11,571 bases of DNA from NCBI GenBank assembly GCA_900550185.1, contig URRN01000053.1:1-11571 (forward strand), given 5' to 3'. A program made the position numbers and the translations under genes. The notes beneath the pieces were generated by a model that saw only the letters and a list, made by a program, of their open reading frames with translations, was not told the DNA's origin and ran no database searches. Each line of letters begins with the position of its first letter. The stretch's first letter is position 1. The stretch is from an uncultured Collinsella sp. GTDB taxonomy: Bacteria > Actinomycetota > Coriobacteriia > Coriobacteriales > Coriobacteriaceae. Positions 5,780 to 11,571 of the stretch are shown piece by piece.

Positions 5780-7192
5780 ATGACCAAGAACCGCACCGAG
5801 GTCGCGGACATCGACCGCAGCCTCTACGACTTCACCTATGGCGAGGAGGGATTCGAGCGTCTCGACGCCGGCATCACGTCCGACATCGTACGCGAGATCA
5901 GCGCCAAGAAGGACGAGCCACAGTGGATGCTCGACCTGCGCTTAAAGTCCCTCGAGATCTTCAACCGCTTCCCCGACCCGACGTGGGGCCCCTCCATCGA
6001 GGGCCTGGACATGGATAACATCGTCACCTACGTCAAGCCCAACACCGACCAAAAGCACGACTGGGAGTCGGTGCCCGACGACATCAAGAACACCTTTGAG
6101 CGCCTGGGCATCCCCGAGGCCGAACGCAGCTACCTGGCAGGCGTCGGCGCGCAGTACGACTCCGAGCTCGTCTACCACAACATGCAGGACACCGCCTCCA
6201 AGATGGGCATCGTCTACTCCGGCATCGAGGAGGCCCTGCACGACCCGCAGTGGGAACCGCTCATCCACGAGAAGTTTATGACGCTCATCCCGCCCACCGA
6301 CCACAAGTTTGCGGCCTTGCACGGCGCCGTATGGTCGGGCGGCTCGTTTGTCTACGTGCCCAAGGGCACCAAGTTGGACTTCCCACTGCAGAGCTACTTC
6401 CGCCTTAACGCCAAGGGCGCTGGCCAGTTTGAGCACACGCTCATCATCGTCGAGGACGATGCCGACCTGCACTTTATCGAGGGTTGCTCCGCGCCCAAGT
6501 ACAACGTGGCAAACCTCCACGCCGGCGCCGTCGAGCTCTTTGTGGGCAAGCGTGCGCACCTGCGCTACTCGACCATCGAGAACTGGTCCAAGAACATGTA
6601 CAACCTCAACACCAAGCGTGCGCGCGTGGACGAGGACGGCGACATCGAGTGGATCAGCGGCTCCTTCGGCAGCCACGTGGGCTACCTCTACCCCATGAGC
6701 GTGCTCAATGGCCGCCGCGCCCGCTCGAGCTTTACCGGCATCACCTTTGCCGGCGCCGGTCAGAACCTCGACACCGGCTGCAAGGTCGTGCTCAACGCGC
6801 CTGAGACCTCGGCAACGGTCGAGACCAAGGGCATCTCCAAGAGCGGCGGCATCCAGACGTTCCGCAGCTCCATCGTGGCCACGCCCAAGGCCGAGGGCTC
6901 CAAGGCAACCGTGAGCTGCCAGTCGCTGATGCTCGACGACCAGAGCCGCTCCGACACTATTCCGGCCATGGACATCCGCGCCAAGAACGTCGACATTGGC
7001 CACGAGGCCACCATCGGCCGCATCGGCGACGACAAGGTGTTCTACCTGATGAGCCGCGGTATCTCGGAGGAAGAGGCCCGTACCATGATTGTCAACGGCT
7101 TTGCCAACCCGGTCTCCAAGGAGCTGCCGCTGGAGTACGCCGTCGAGATGAACAACCTGATCAAGCTCGAGATGGAAGGAGCGATCGGATAA
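5780..7192 (+). CDS. sufB: SufB, scaffold subunit of the SufBCD complex
   Basis: A 470-aa cytosolic scaffold on which the nascent Fe-S cluster is built, with SufD and SufC. AAGGGG lies 7 nt before the ATG. The N-terminal part has the SufB pattern (PQWMLDLRLKSLEIF, then PDPTWGPS), and the C-terminal half is the right-handed beta-helix core. Cys380 and Glu409 (in GHEAT) are 29 residues apart and correspond, by my alignment from memory, to Cys405 and Glu434 of E. coli SufB, which are needed for cluster assembly. The end FYLMSRGISEEEARTMIV is the most conserved SufB signature and the sequence is of the Gram-positive type (LPLEYAVEMN near the end). Its stop overlaps the sufD start by one base, which suggests translational coupling. 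Confidence 0.97.
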   Translation: MTKNRTEVADIDRSLYDFTYGEEGFERLDAGITSDIVREISAKKDEPQWMLDLRLKSLEIFNRFPDPTWGPSIEGLDMDNIVTYVKPNTDQKHDWESVPDDIKNTFERLGIPEAERSYLAGVGAQYDSELVYHNMQDTASKMGIVYSGIEEALHDPQWEPLIHEKFMTLIPPTDHKFAALHGAVWSGGSFVYVPKGTKLDFPLQSYFRLNAKGAGQFEHTLIIVEDDADLHFIEGCSAPKYNVANLHAGAVELFVGKRAHLRYSTIENWSKNMYNLNTKRARVDEDGDIEWISGSFGSHVGYLYPMSVLNGRRARSSFTGITFAGAGQNLDTGCKVVLNAPETSATVETKGISKSGGIQTFRSSIVATPKAEGSKATVSCQSLMLDDQSRSDTIPAMDIRAKNVDIGHEATIGRIGDDKVFYLMSRGISEEEARTMIVNGFANPVSKELPLEYAVEMNNLIKLEMEGAIG

Positions 7193-8463
7193 TGAATCAG
7201 ACCACCAACACCGCTGCTACCACCCTTGAGCAGGTCAATGCGATGCCGGCTGCCACATGGGGCTGGCTGCGCATGAACCAGACCAAGCTTGAGTTTTCGG
7301 ACGAACTTGCCGCCGCCCCCGCCGGAGCCGTTGAGGTTGAGGGCTTGGACGAGCAGTTTGCTGGCACGGCCGACGCCTTCGATACCGCCATGGACGCCAT
7401 GGCCGAGCGCTTCCCCGAGCGCCGCGCCTCCGCCCCCGGCGATGCCGCCGACCGCGCCCGCATCACGCCCGAGACCGAGCTCGACGTGCCCGCCACCTCC
7501 GTCTACCAGGCCGGCGCCATCAAGCTCGAGGAGGAGCTCTCCCCTGCTGAAGCCTTCGAAACCGGCATGGGCGAGGCTGCCTACGCCTACTTGGCCGAGC
7601 ACGCTACCAAGCGCATCGTCATCGATGTGCCCGCATACCAGCACGCCACGGTTACCGTGCGTGTGAGCGGTGTCGATGCCGCCGCGGCCATCGCCGCCAT
7701 CGACATCGTCGCTCGCCCGCAGGCAACGCTCGACCTGCATATTGCCCTAGACTCTCCTGTTACCGGCGAGGGTGTCGTGGGCTCCGTGCTACGCGTGTGC
7801 GCCCACGAGTACGCCACCGTCAACGTGACCTGCACGCAGACACTCGACGACAGCTGGATCGCACTCGACGACACCGGCCTGTTCCTGGACGAGGGCGCGT
7901 GCGTCAACGTGCAACACACCGTCCTGGGTGCCGGCGCCAGCGCCACCGGCCTTGCCGGCGACCTGCTGGGCGACACCGCCAAGGTGAGCATCGATACCGA
8001 TTACCTGGGCGCCCGCGAGCAGGTGCGCGACTTTAACTACGAGCTGCGCCACCGCGGTCGCAAGACCGAGTGCGAGATCGACGCCAACGGCGTGCTGACC
8101 GGCACGTCCAAGAAGGTCTACCGTGGCACCATCGACCTCGTGCACGGCTGCAAGGGTGCAACCGGCACCGAACGCGAGACGGTGCTTTTGGCCAACAAGG
8201 GCGTCGACAACAAGACCGTTCCCGTCATTCTCTGTGACGAGGACGACGTCGCCGGCAACCACGGCGCCACCATCGGTCACGTCCGCGACGAGCAGCTGTT
8301 CTACCTCGCCTGCCGTGGCCTTGACCAAAACGCCGCCGAGGACCTGTTCATCCGCGCCAAGCTGGAGGACGCCGCGCTTTCCGCCACCGACGAGCGCACC
8401 CGCGCCGCCGTCGTCCGCCTGGGCAACAACCTGATCGACAACTTTGAAGAGGAGCTCGCATGA
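7192..8463 (+). CDS. sufD: SufD, partner subunit of the SufBCD complex
   Basis: A 423-aa paralogue of SufB that forms the SufB-SufD heterodimer and is linked with iron entry. AGGAG (7177-7181) precedes the ATG by 10 nt, inside sufB. The first 180 residues are Ala/Glu-rich and poorly conserved, as usual for SufD, apart from TWGWLRMNQTKLEF near the start. The C-terminal core is clear: SKKVYRGTIDLVHG (306-319), then ILCDEDDVAGNHGATIGHV with His357 at the place of E. coli SufD His360, a proposed cluster-site residue. EQLFYLACRGLDQNAAEDLFIRA follows. Cys372 replaces the usual residue in the FYL.SRG motif. The gene overlaps sufS by 4 nt (ATGA). The subunit identity is firm from both sequence and position. 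Confidence 0.95.
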   Translation: MNQTTNTAATTLEQVNAMPAATWGWLRMNQTKLEFSDELAAAPAGAVEVEGLDEQFAGTADAFDTAMDAMAERFPERRASAPGDAADRARITPETELDVPATSVYQAGAIKLEEELSPAEAFETGMGEAAYAYLAEHATKRIVIDVPAYQHATVTVRVSGVDAAAAIAAIDIVARPQATLDLHIALDSPVTGEGVVGSVLRVCAHEYATVNVTCTQTLDDSWIALDDTGLFLDEGACVNVQHTVLGAGASATGLAGDLLGDTAKVSIDTDYLGAREQVRDFNYELRHRGRKTECEIDANGVLTGTSKKVYRGTIDLVHGCKGATGTERETVLLANKGVDNKTVPVILCDEDDVAGNHGATIGHVRDEQLFYLACRGLDQNAAEDLFIRAKLEDAALSATDERTRAAVVRLGNNLIDNFEEELA

Positions 8464-9785
8464 TCGACACCGAGCACGTTAAATGCGATACCTGTACCGC
8501 ACCGGAGCCTATGGAGCTCGACGCCAGCGACGAGGCCTCGCGCGGCTGGCCTACCGTCGACATCGAGACCAATCCCTACAAGGCACAGTTCCCGCTGTTC
8601 CAGCAACACCCCGAGATCGCCTTCCTCGATAGCGCCGCCACCGCGCAGCGCCCTGCCTGCGTGCTCGACGCCGAGCGCGACTTCTATCAGCGCATGAACG
8701 CCAACCCCCTGCGTGGCCTGTACTCGCTGTCCGTCGAGGCCACCGAGGCCATCGCGAAGGTCCGCCAGCAGATCGCCGACCTCATCGGCGCTCCCCAGGC
8801 CAACGAGGTCGTCTTCACTCGCAACACGAGCGAGTCGCTCAACCTGGTCGCCAAGAGCTTTGCACCCACGGTGCTCGAGCCCGGTGACGAGGTCGTCATC
8901 ACCATCATGGAGCACCACTCCAACCTAATCCCGTGGCAGCAGGTCTGCCGCGAAACCGGCGCCAAGCTCGTCTACCTCTACCCCACTAAGACCGGCCAGC
9001 TCACCACCGAGGAGGTTCTTGCCAAGGTTGGTCCCAAGACCAAGATTCTGGCCGTGGGTCAGGTTTCTAACGTGCTGGGCGTCGAGAACCCGGTCAAGAA
9101 CCTCGGCAAACTCGTACACAAGTACGGCGGCTACCTGGTCGTCGACGGCGCGCAGTCGCTGCCGCACATGCCGGTCGATGTGGCCGACCTAGGAGCCGAC
9201 TTCTTTGCCTTTAGCGCACACAAGGCCATGGGCCCCATGGGCATCGGCGTGCTGTGGGGCAAGATGGACCTGCTCAACGCCATGCCGCCCATGCTCACCG
9301 GCGGCGAAATGATCGACTCTGTCACCGAGCAGGACGCCGTCTGGGCGCCCGTCCCCGAGAAGTTCGAGGCCGGCACGCAGGACGCCGCCGGCATCTTCGC
9401 CACGGGCGCCGCACTCGATTACCTGGTCAACACGGTGGGTTACGAGAACATCCAGGCCCGCGAGCAGGCACTCGTCCACTACCTGATGGGCGAGCTCATG
9501 CAGCTCGACTTTGTCCAGATCATCGGCTCCATCTATTGGGACAACCACCACGGCGTCGTGAGCTTTAACGTCAAGGGCATCCACCCGCACGATGTCGCGA
9601 GCATCATGGACATGGACGGCGTCTGCATTCGCGCCGGCCACCACTGTGCGCAGCCGCTGCTCACCTGGCTGGGCGTCGAGAACCTTGCCTGCTGCCGCGC
9701 CAGCGTGGCCTTCTACAACGACAAGGCCGATATCGACAAGTTCATCGCCGGCCTGCATCACGTTTGGAGCACGTTCAATGGGTAA
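8460..9785 (+). CDS. sufS: SufS, class-II cysteine desulfurase with N-terminal CxxC extension
   Basis: A 441-aa PLP enzyme that converts cysteine to alanine and holds the sulfur as a persulfide for SufU. The ATG at 8460 overlaps the sufD stop and has AGGAG 5 nt upstream. Active-site residues are present: His152 in EHHSN (PLP stacking), Asp229 and Gln232 in VVDGAQ, Schiff-base Lys255 in SAHK, sulfur-carrying Cys396 in RAGHHCAQP, and Arg413 for the substrate carboxylate. The SAHKAMGPMGIGVLWG and RAGHHCAQP stretches mark the SufS group rather than NifS/IscS. The protein is about 35 residues longer than typical SufS of about 406. The extra N-terminus is acidic and contains KCDTC (Cys9, Cys12) before the enzyme proper begins around residue 40 (NPYKAQFPLF). 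Overlapping sufU next door supplies its sulfur acceptor. Confidence 0.96.
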   Translation: MIDTEHVKCDTCTAPEPMELDASDEASRGWPTVDIETNPYKAQFPLFQQHPEIAFLDSAATAQRPACVLDAERDFYQRMNANPLRGLYSLSVEATEAIAKVRQQIADLIGAPQANEVVFTRNTSESLNLVAKSFAPTVLEPGDEVVITIMEHHSNLIPWQQVCRETGAKLVYLYPTKTGQLTTEEVLAKVGPKTKILAVGQVSNVLGVENPVKNLGKLVHKYGGYLVVDGAQSLPHMPVDVADLGADFFAFSAHKAMGPMGIGVLWGKMDLLNAMPPMLTGGEMIDSVTEQDAVWAPVPEKFEAGTQDAAGIFATGAALDYLVNTVGYENIQAREQALVHYLMGELMQLDFVQIIGSIYWDNHHGVVSFNVKGIHPHDVASIMDMDGVCIRAGHHCAQPLLTWLGVENLACCRASVAFYNDKADIDKFIAGLHHVWSTFNG

Positions 9786-10212
9786 TCTGTACACCTCCAC
9801 CACGTTTATGGAGCACAACTCGCGCCCCGACTACAAGTACGAGATGGACGCCCCCACGCACGAGCACGACGGCATCAACCCCAGCTGCGGAGACGAGCTC
9901 ACCTTGCAGCTACGTGTCGAGAACAACGTGATCGAGGAGGCCTCCTTTACCGGCCACGGCTGCGCCATCAGCCAGGCAAGCGCCGACATCATGGCCGACC
10001 TCATCACCGGCGAGACCGTCGAGGAAGCTCGCCGCTTGGCAGAGCTCTTCCTCGCCATGATCCGCGGCGAGAAGCTCTCCGAGGAGGACCTGGAAGACCT
10101 GGACGAGGCCGCCCAGCTCCAGGACATCTCGCACATGCCCGCCCGCGTCAAATGCGCCGAGCTCGCCTGGCGCACCCTCGACGGCATGTTTGAGGGGAAA
10201 GCTAGCCAGTAG
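9778..10212 (+). CDS. sufU: SufU, zinc-dependent sulfurtransferase
   Basis: A 144-aa SufU that takes persulfide sulfur from SufS and hands it to the SufBCD scaffold. The ATG at 9778 lies within the last codons of sufS (8-nt overlap) and follows GGAG by 8 nt; the frame is open further upstream only as a shadow of sufS. The zinc ligands of B. subtilis SufU (Cys41, Asp43, Cys66, Cys128) match Cys37 and Asp39 in NPSCGDEL, Cys62 in GHGCAISQAS and Cys126 in VKCAELAW. The SufU-specific insertion between the second and third cysteines (relative to IscU) is present as an acidic helix (SEEDLEDLDEAAQ), and the KCAELAW end separates it from IscU scaffolds. Last gene of the operon, with a terminator 29 nt after the stop. 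Confidence 0.96.
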   Translation: MGNLYTSTTFMEHNSRPDYKYEMDAPTHEHDGINPSCGDELTLQLRVENNVIEEASFTGHGCAISQASADIMADLITGETVEEARRLAELFLAMIRGEKLSEEDLEDLDEAAQLQDISHMPARVKCAELAWRTLDGMFEGKASQ

Positions 10213-10241
10213 CGGATGTCCCAAATCCAAGCATTTTGATT

Positions 10242-10275
10242 GCCGAGCCGCCCAAAACGGGCGGCTCGGCTTTTT
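10242..10275 (+). terminator. Intrinsic terminator of the suf operon
   Basis: GCCGAGCCGCCC (10242-10253), loop AAAAC and GGGCGGCTCGGC (10259-10270) make a perfect 12-bp GC-rich stem followed by five T. This clearly ends the sufCBDSU transcript. Confidence 0.95.
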
Positions 10276-10278
10276 ATA

Positions 10279-10316
10279 ACGAGCGCGAACGCACAGCCCG
10301 CGCATCCGGCGCTCGT
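10279..10316. repeat. 8-bp perfect inverted repeat just after the suf terminator
   Basis: ACGAGCGC (10279-10286) and GCGCTCGT (10309-10316) are perfect inverted repeats with a 22-nt GC-rich interior. There is no T-run after it on either strand. Its role is unknown, and chance in GC-rich DNA is possible. Confidence 0.4.
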
Positions 10317-10447
10317 CCGTCGTTTACCGCTCGACCAACCACGAACACGGGCGTTTCCCACAGAACCAAAGACCGGCAGCAGGGCCACGGACCCGCCAGG
10401 CAATGTTCCAAGTCCAATTCCGTTGGGCTCCAGCTCGTCTCGCTCCT

Positions 10448-10475
10448 GCCGCAGAAGGGTCCCGTGGGGTGCGGC
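10448..10475. repeat. Hairpin-forming GCCGCA inverted repeat
   Basis: GCCGCA (10448-10453) and TGCGGC (10470-10475) pair around 16 nt that include CCC-GT-GGG. The 12-mer GCCGCAGAAGGG starting here recurs in the same orientation at 10709-10720. It partly overlaps the left 31-nt arm and may be part of the same REP-like unit. Confidence 0.45.
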
Positions 10476-10500
10476 GTGCATTTTGGCGAATATTCAGCAT
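10470..10500 (-). repeat. Left arm of a 31-nt inverted repeat pair
   Basis: Read on the minus strand this segment begins ATGCTGAA, has ATTC at positions 10-13 and ends TGCACGCCGCA. The segment 10684-10714 on the plus strand shares these blocks in the same register, 23 of 31 identical without gaps; the seven central bases differ. The two arms face each other around 183 bp. Both stand downstream of the transposase gene. Confidence 0.55.
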
Positions 10501-10683
10501 GCCAAGCTGCATGTATACACGCCGGAAGCGCAAATCAACATCTCTAGGCGCGTTCATATGGCGTTTTAGAGCAAGTACCGCTGCCCGCCGGGACGCAAAC
10601 GCGTGCTTCACGGCGCAAGGGCAGGGAAAAATGGCTTCGCAGCTCGCATATTGCAAGATTTCGGCGGTGTCGGCCGCGCCCCA

Positions 10684-10714
10684 ATGCTGAAAATTCCGTT
10701 TTTTGCACGCCGCA
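10684..10714 (+). repeat. Right arm of a 31-nt inverted repeat pair
   Basis: The plus-strand partner of 10470-10500, beginning ATGCTGAA and ending TGCACGCCGCA. It continues into AAGGGGGTAGG. A GTAG tetranucleotide, the kind that guides REP cleavage by TnpA-REP in E. coli, occurs at 10722-10725, but a four-base match alone means little. Confidence 0.55.
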
Positions 10715-10795
10715 GAAGGGGGTAGGCACGCACAAAACCGGATTGAGCCGTATTTTTATGCAACACGGCAACCATTCTATGCAAATCAAGCACTG

Positions 10796-10829
10796 CAGCC
10801 ACTGTACCAAGCGTTTAGAACAGTGGTTG
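10796..10829. repeat. 10-bp hairpin directly after the transposase gene
   Basis: CAGCCACTGT (10796-10805) and ACAGTGGTTG (10820-10829) pair over 10 positions (one G-T) around a 14-nt loop, ending 17 nt from the transposase stop codon. No T-run follows on the minus strand, so it is not a classical terminator; it may be a transposase-recognised end structure. Confidence 0.5.
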
Positions 10830-10845
10830 TGGCGCACAGACGGCC

Positions 10846-11571
10846 CTACACCAGATTATCGCCAGTCCTCACCGCCGCTCGCGCACGAGCGCGCACGATA
10901 CGCGCAACGGTACTTTTGCCAATCCCCGTATACTGTTCAATTTGGCGCACCGTAAAACCGGCATCGTACAATCCAACGATTACGATATCGCGCTGCGCCC
11001 GCGGTGCGGCTTTAAGGCCTTGGAGTGGAACCCCGAGCTCCTTGGCCATCTTGTCGGCAAAGGCGCGCCGCTCCCACTCCATCTCTTTCATATCGCACAT
11101 CGCCGACTCACAGCCGTCGGGCGTCGAAAGCGAAAAGGCAATAAAGGCCTTGGCAGAACCAAAAAGCTCAAGCACGCAAGACGGGTCCGAAAATCCCCTC
11201 GTCGCATCGTTGTCATACGCTCGCAGATACTCGGCAAAGCTGCTCCACGGATAGCGCTCGATCAGGGCGATACCCGCCTCCTGCGGATTAGCGTGAACAT
11301 AGCGAATGGCGGCCACTAGATAACGGTCGGTATCGAGCGAGCGCCGGTCAAAACGGTTCTGGAACAGATGACCTGTGCGCCCCGTGCGTTTATTGAACCG
11401 CCGCGCGTACGTCAAAAGCAGCCGCTGCATCGCCGCGCTCATCGCGTCCTCGTAATCTGCAAGCACCAGATGCACGTGATTGCCCATAAGGCACCAGGCG
11501 ATAACCGTCACGCCCGCCTCGCGGCAGCACTCGCGCATCAGCTCCAAAAACTCCCACCGGTCTTCATCGCC
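10846..11571 (-). CDS. IS200-like/REP-associated Y1 transposase with C-terminal HTH (5' truncated)
   Basis: At least 241 residues are visible; the frame is still open at the right edge (GDEDRWEFLELM), which matches the interior of the Y1 domain, so the true start lies outside. The HUH metal-binding motif is GNHVHLVL, preceded by AWCLM. FNKRTGRTGHLFQNRFDRR is the usual basic loop, and IRYVHANPQEAGIA holds the probable catalytic Tyr in the YxxxNP context. These are marks of the TnpA-REP (RAYT) group, single-strand DNA endonucleases that nick REP hairpins. After a linker rich in acidic and aromatic residues, the C-terminus has a helix-turn-helix (AGFTVRQIEQYTGIGKSTVARIVRARAR), an addition common in Firmicute/Actinobacterial members. 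All visible motifs are intact. Its 3' side carries several inverted repeats, fitting a resident RAYT rather than a recently inserted IS. Confidence 0.88.
   Translation of the reverse strand, partial: GDEDRWEFLELMRECCREAGVTVIAWCLMGNHVHLVLADYEDAMSAAMQRLLLTYARRFNKRTGRTGHLFQNRFDRRSLDTDRYLVAAIRYVHANPQEAGIALIERYPWSSFAEYLRAYDNDATRGFSDPSCVLELFGSAKAFIAFSLSTPDGCESAMCDMKEMEWERRAFADKMAKELGVPLQGLKAAPRAQRDIVIVGLYDAGFTVRQIEQYTGIGKSTVARIVRARARAAVRTGDNLV

Larger units (their letters stand above)
10276..10845. other. 570-base gene-free stretch with inverted repeats
   Basis: Six-frame reading gives only short frames with Arg/Cys/Pro-rich compositions, no clear ribosome sites and no family motifs, so I see no protein gene. 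What it does hold is a series of inverted repeats listed separately (10279-10316, 10448-10475, the paired arms 10470-10500 and 10684-10714, and 10796-10829). The concentration directly downstream of a Y1 transposase suggests REP-like or transposon-derived sequence. No tRNA-like cloverleaf was found. Confidence 0.6.

Noticed and set aside
5942..7003. Long antisense open frame (353 codons) inside sufB, and similar long frames opposite sufD and sufS
   Set aside because: They are Val/Gly/Leu/Asp-rich shadows caused by GC-biased third positions of strongly recognised genes, without their own ribosome sites or motifs.
10236..10569. Plus-strand frames starting inside or next to the suf terminator
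   Set aside because: They run through a perfect 12-bp terminator hairpin and have no coding character.
10709..10725. GTAG next to the right arm as a proven REP guide tetranucleotide
   Set aside because: A four-base match in GC-rich DNA has no weight alone, and no matching hairpin lies at the fixed distance seen in E. coli REPs.
10324..10837. Minus-strand frames of 97 and 110 codons in the gap before the transposase
   Set aside because: Cys/Arg/Trp-rich compositions, no family likeness, no clear ribosome sites, and overlap with inverted repeats argue against coding.

Overview
The window looks like chromosomal DNA of a high-GC Gram-positive anaerobe of the class Coriobacteriia, most likely Collinsella or a close relative. 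This is an inference from the sufCBDSU gene order with a SufU-type scaffold, the Asp/Glu/Ala-rich GC-biased proteins, an LPXTG-like wall-anchored protein and a REP-associated-type transposase. No rRNA or other taxonomic marker is present.

Left part (1-4175). The 3' end of a probable family-2 glycosyltransferase runs rightward and stops at 332. It converges on a leftward gene (353-2152) for an AAA-ATPase-like protein with a degenerate C-terminal PD-(D/E)XK-type region. Upstream, also leftward, is a secreted, wall-anchored protein with a lysozyme-like N-terminal domain and a very long low-complexity linker (2355-4175). A strong intrinsic terminator (2286-2321) separates these two leftward genes.

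Central part (4315-10275). A leftward Rrf2-family regulator with three cysteines (4315-4746) is divergent from a compact five-gene SUF iron-sulfur assembly operon, sufC-sufB-sufD-sufS-sufU (4967-10212). Four of the five genes are separated by 12 nt or overlap by 1 to 8 nt, and the operon ends in a perfect 12-bp-stem terminator. The products fit one pathway. SufS takes sulfur from cysteine, SufU accepts and passes it on, SufB and SufD with the SufC ATPase build the cluster, and the Rrf2 protein probably senses cluster status. The divergent intergenic region holds two clean palindromes, one just in front of the rrf2 gene and one over the likely -35 of suf.

Right part (10276-11571). About 570 bases without a credible protein gene contain several inverted repeats, including two 31-nt arms in opposite orientation. 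They lie directly downstream of a leftward IS200-like/REP-associated (Y1, HUH) transposase gene that runs off the right edge.

No CRISPR array, tRNA or rRNA was seen. The points most worth a second look are the two suf/rrf2 palindromes, the repeat cluster beside the transposase, the nuclease-degenerate ATPase, and the N-terminal CxxC extension on SufS.
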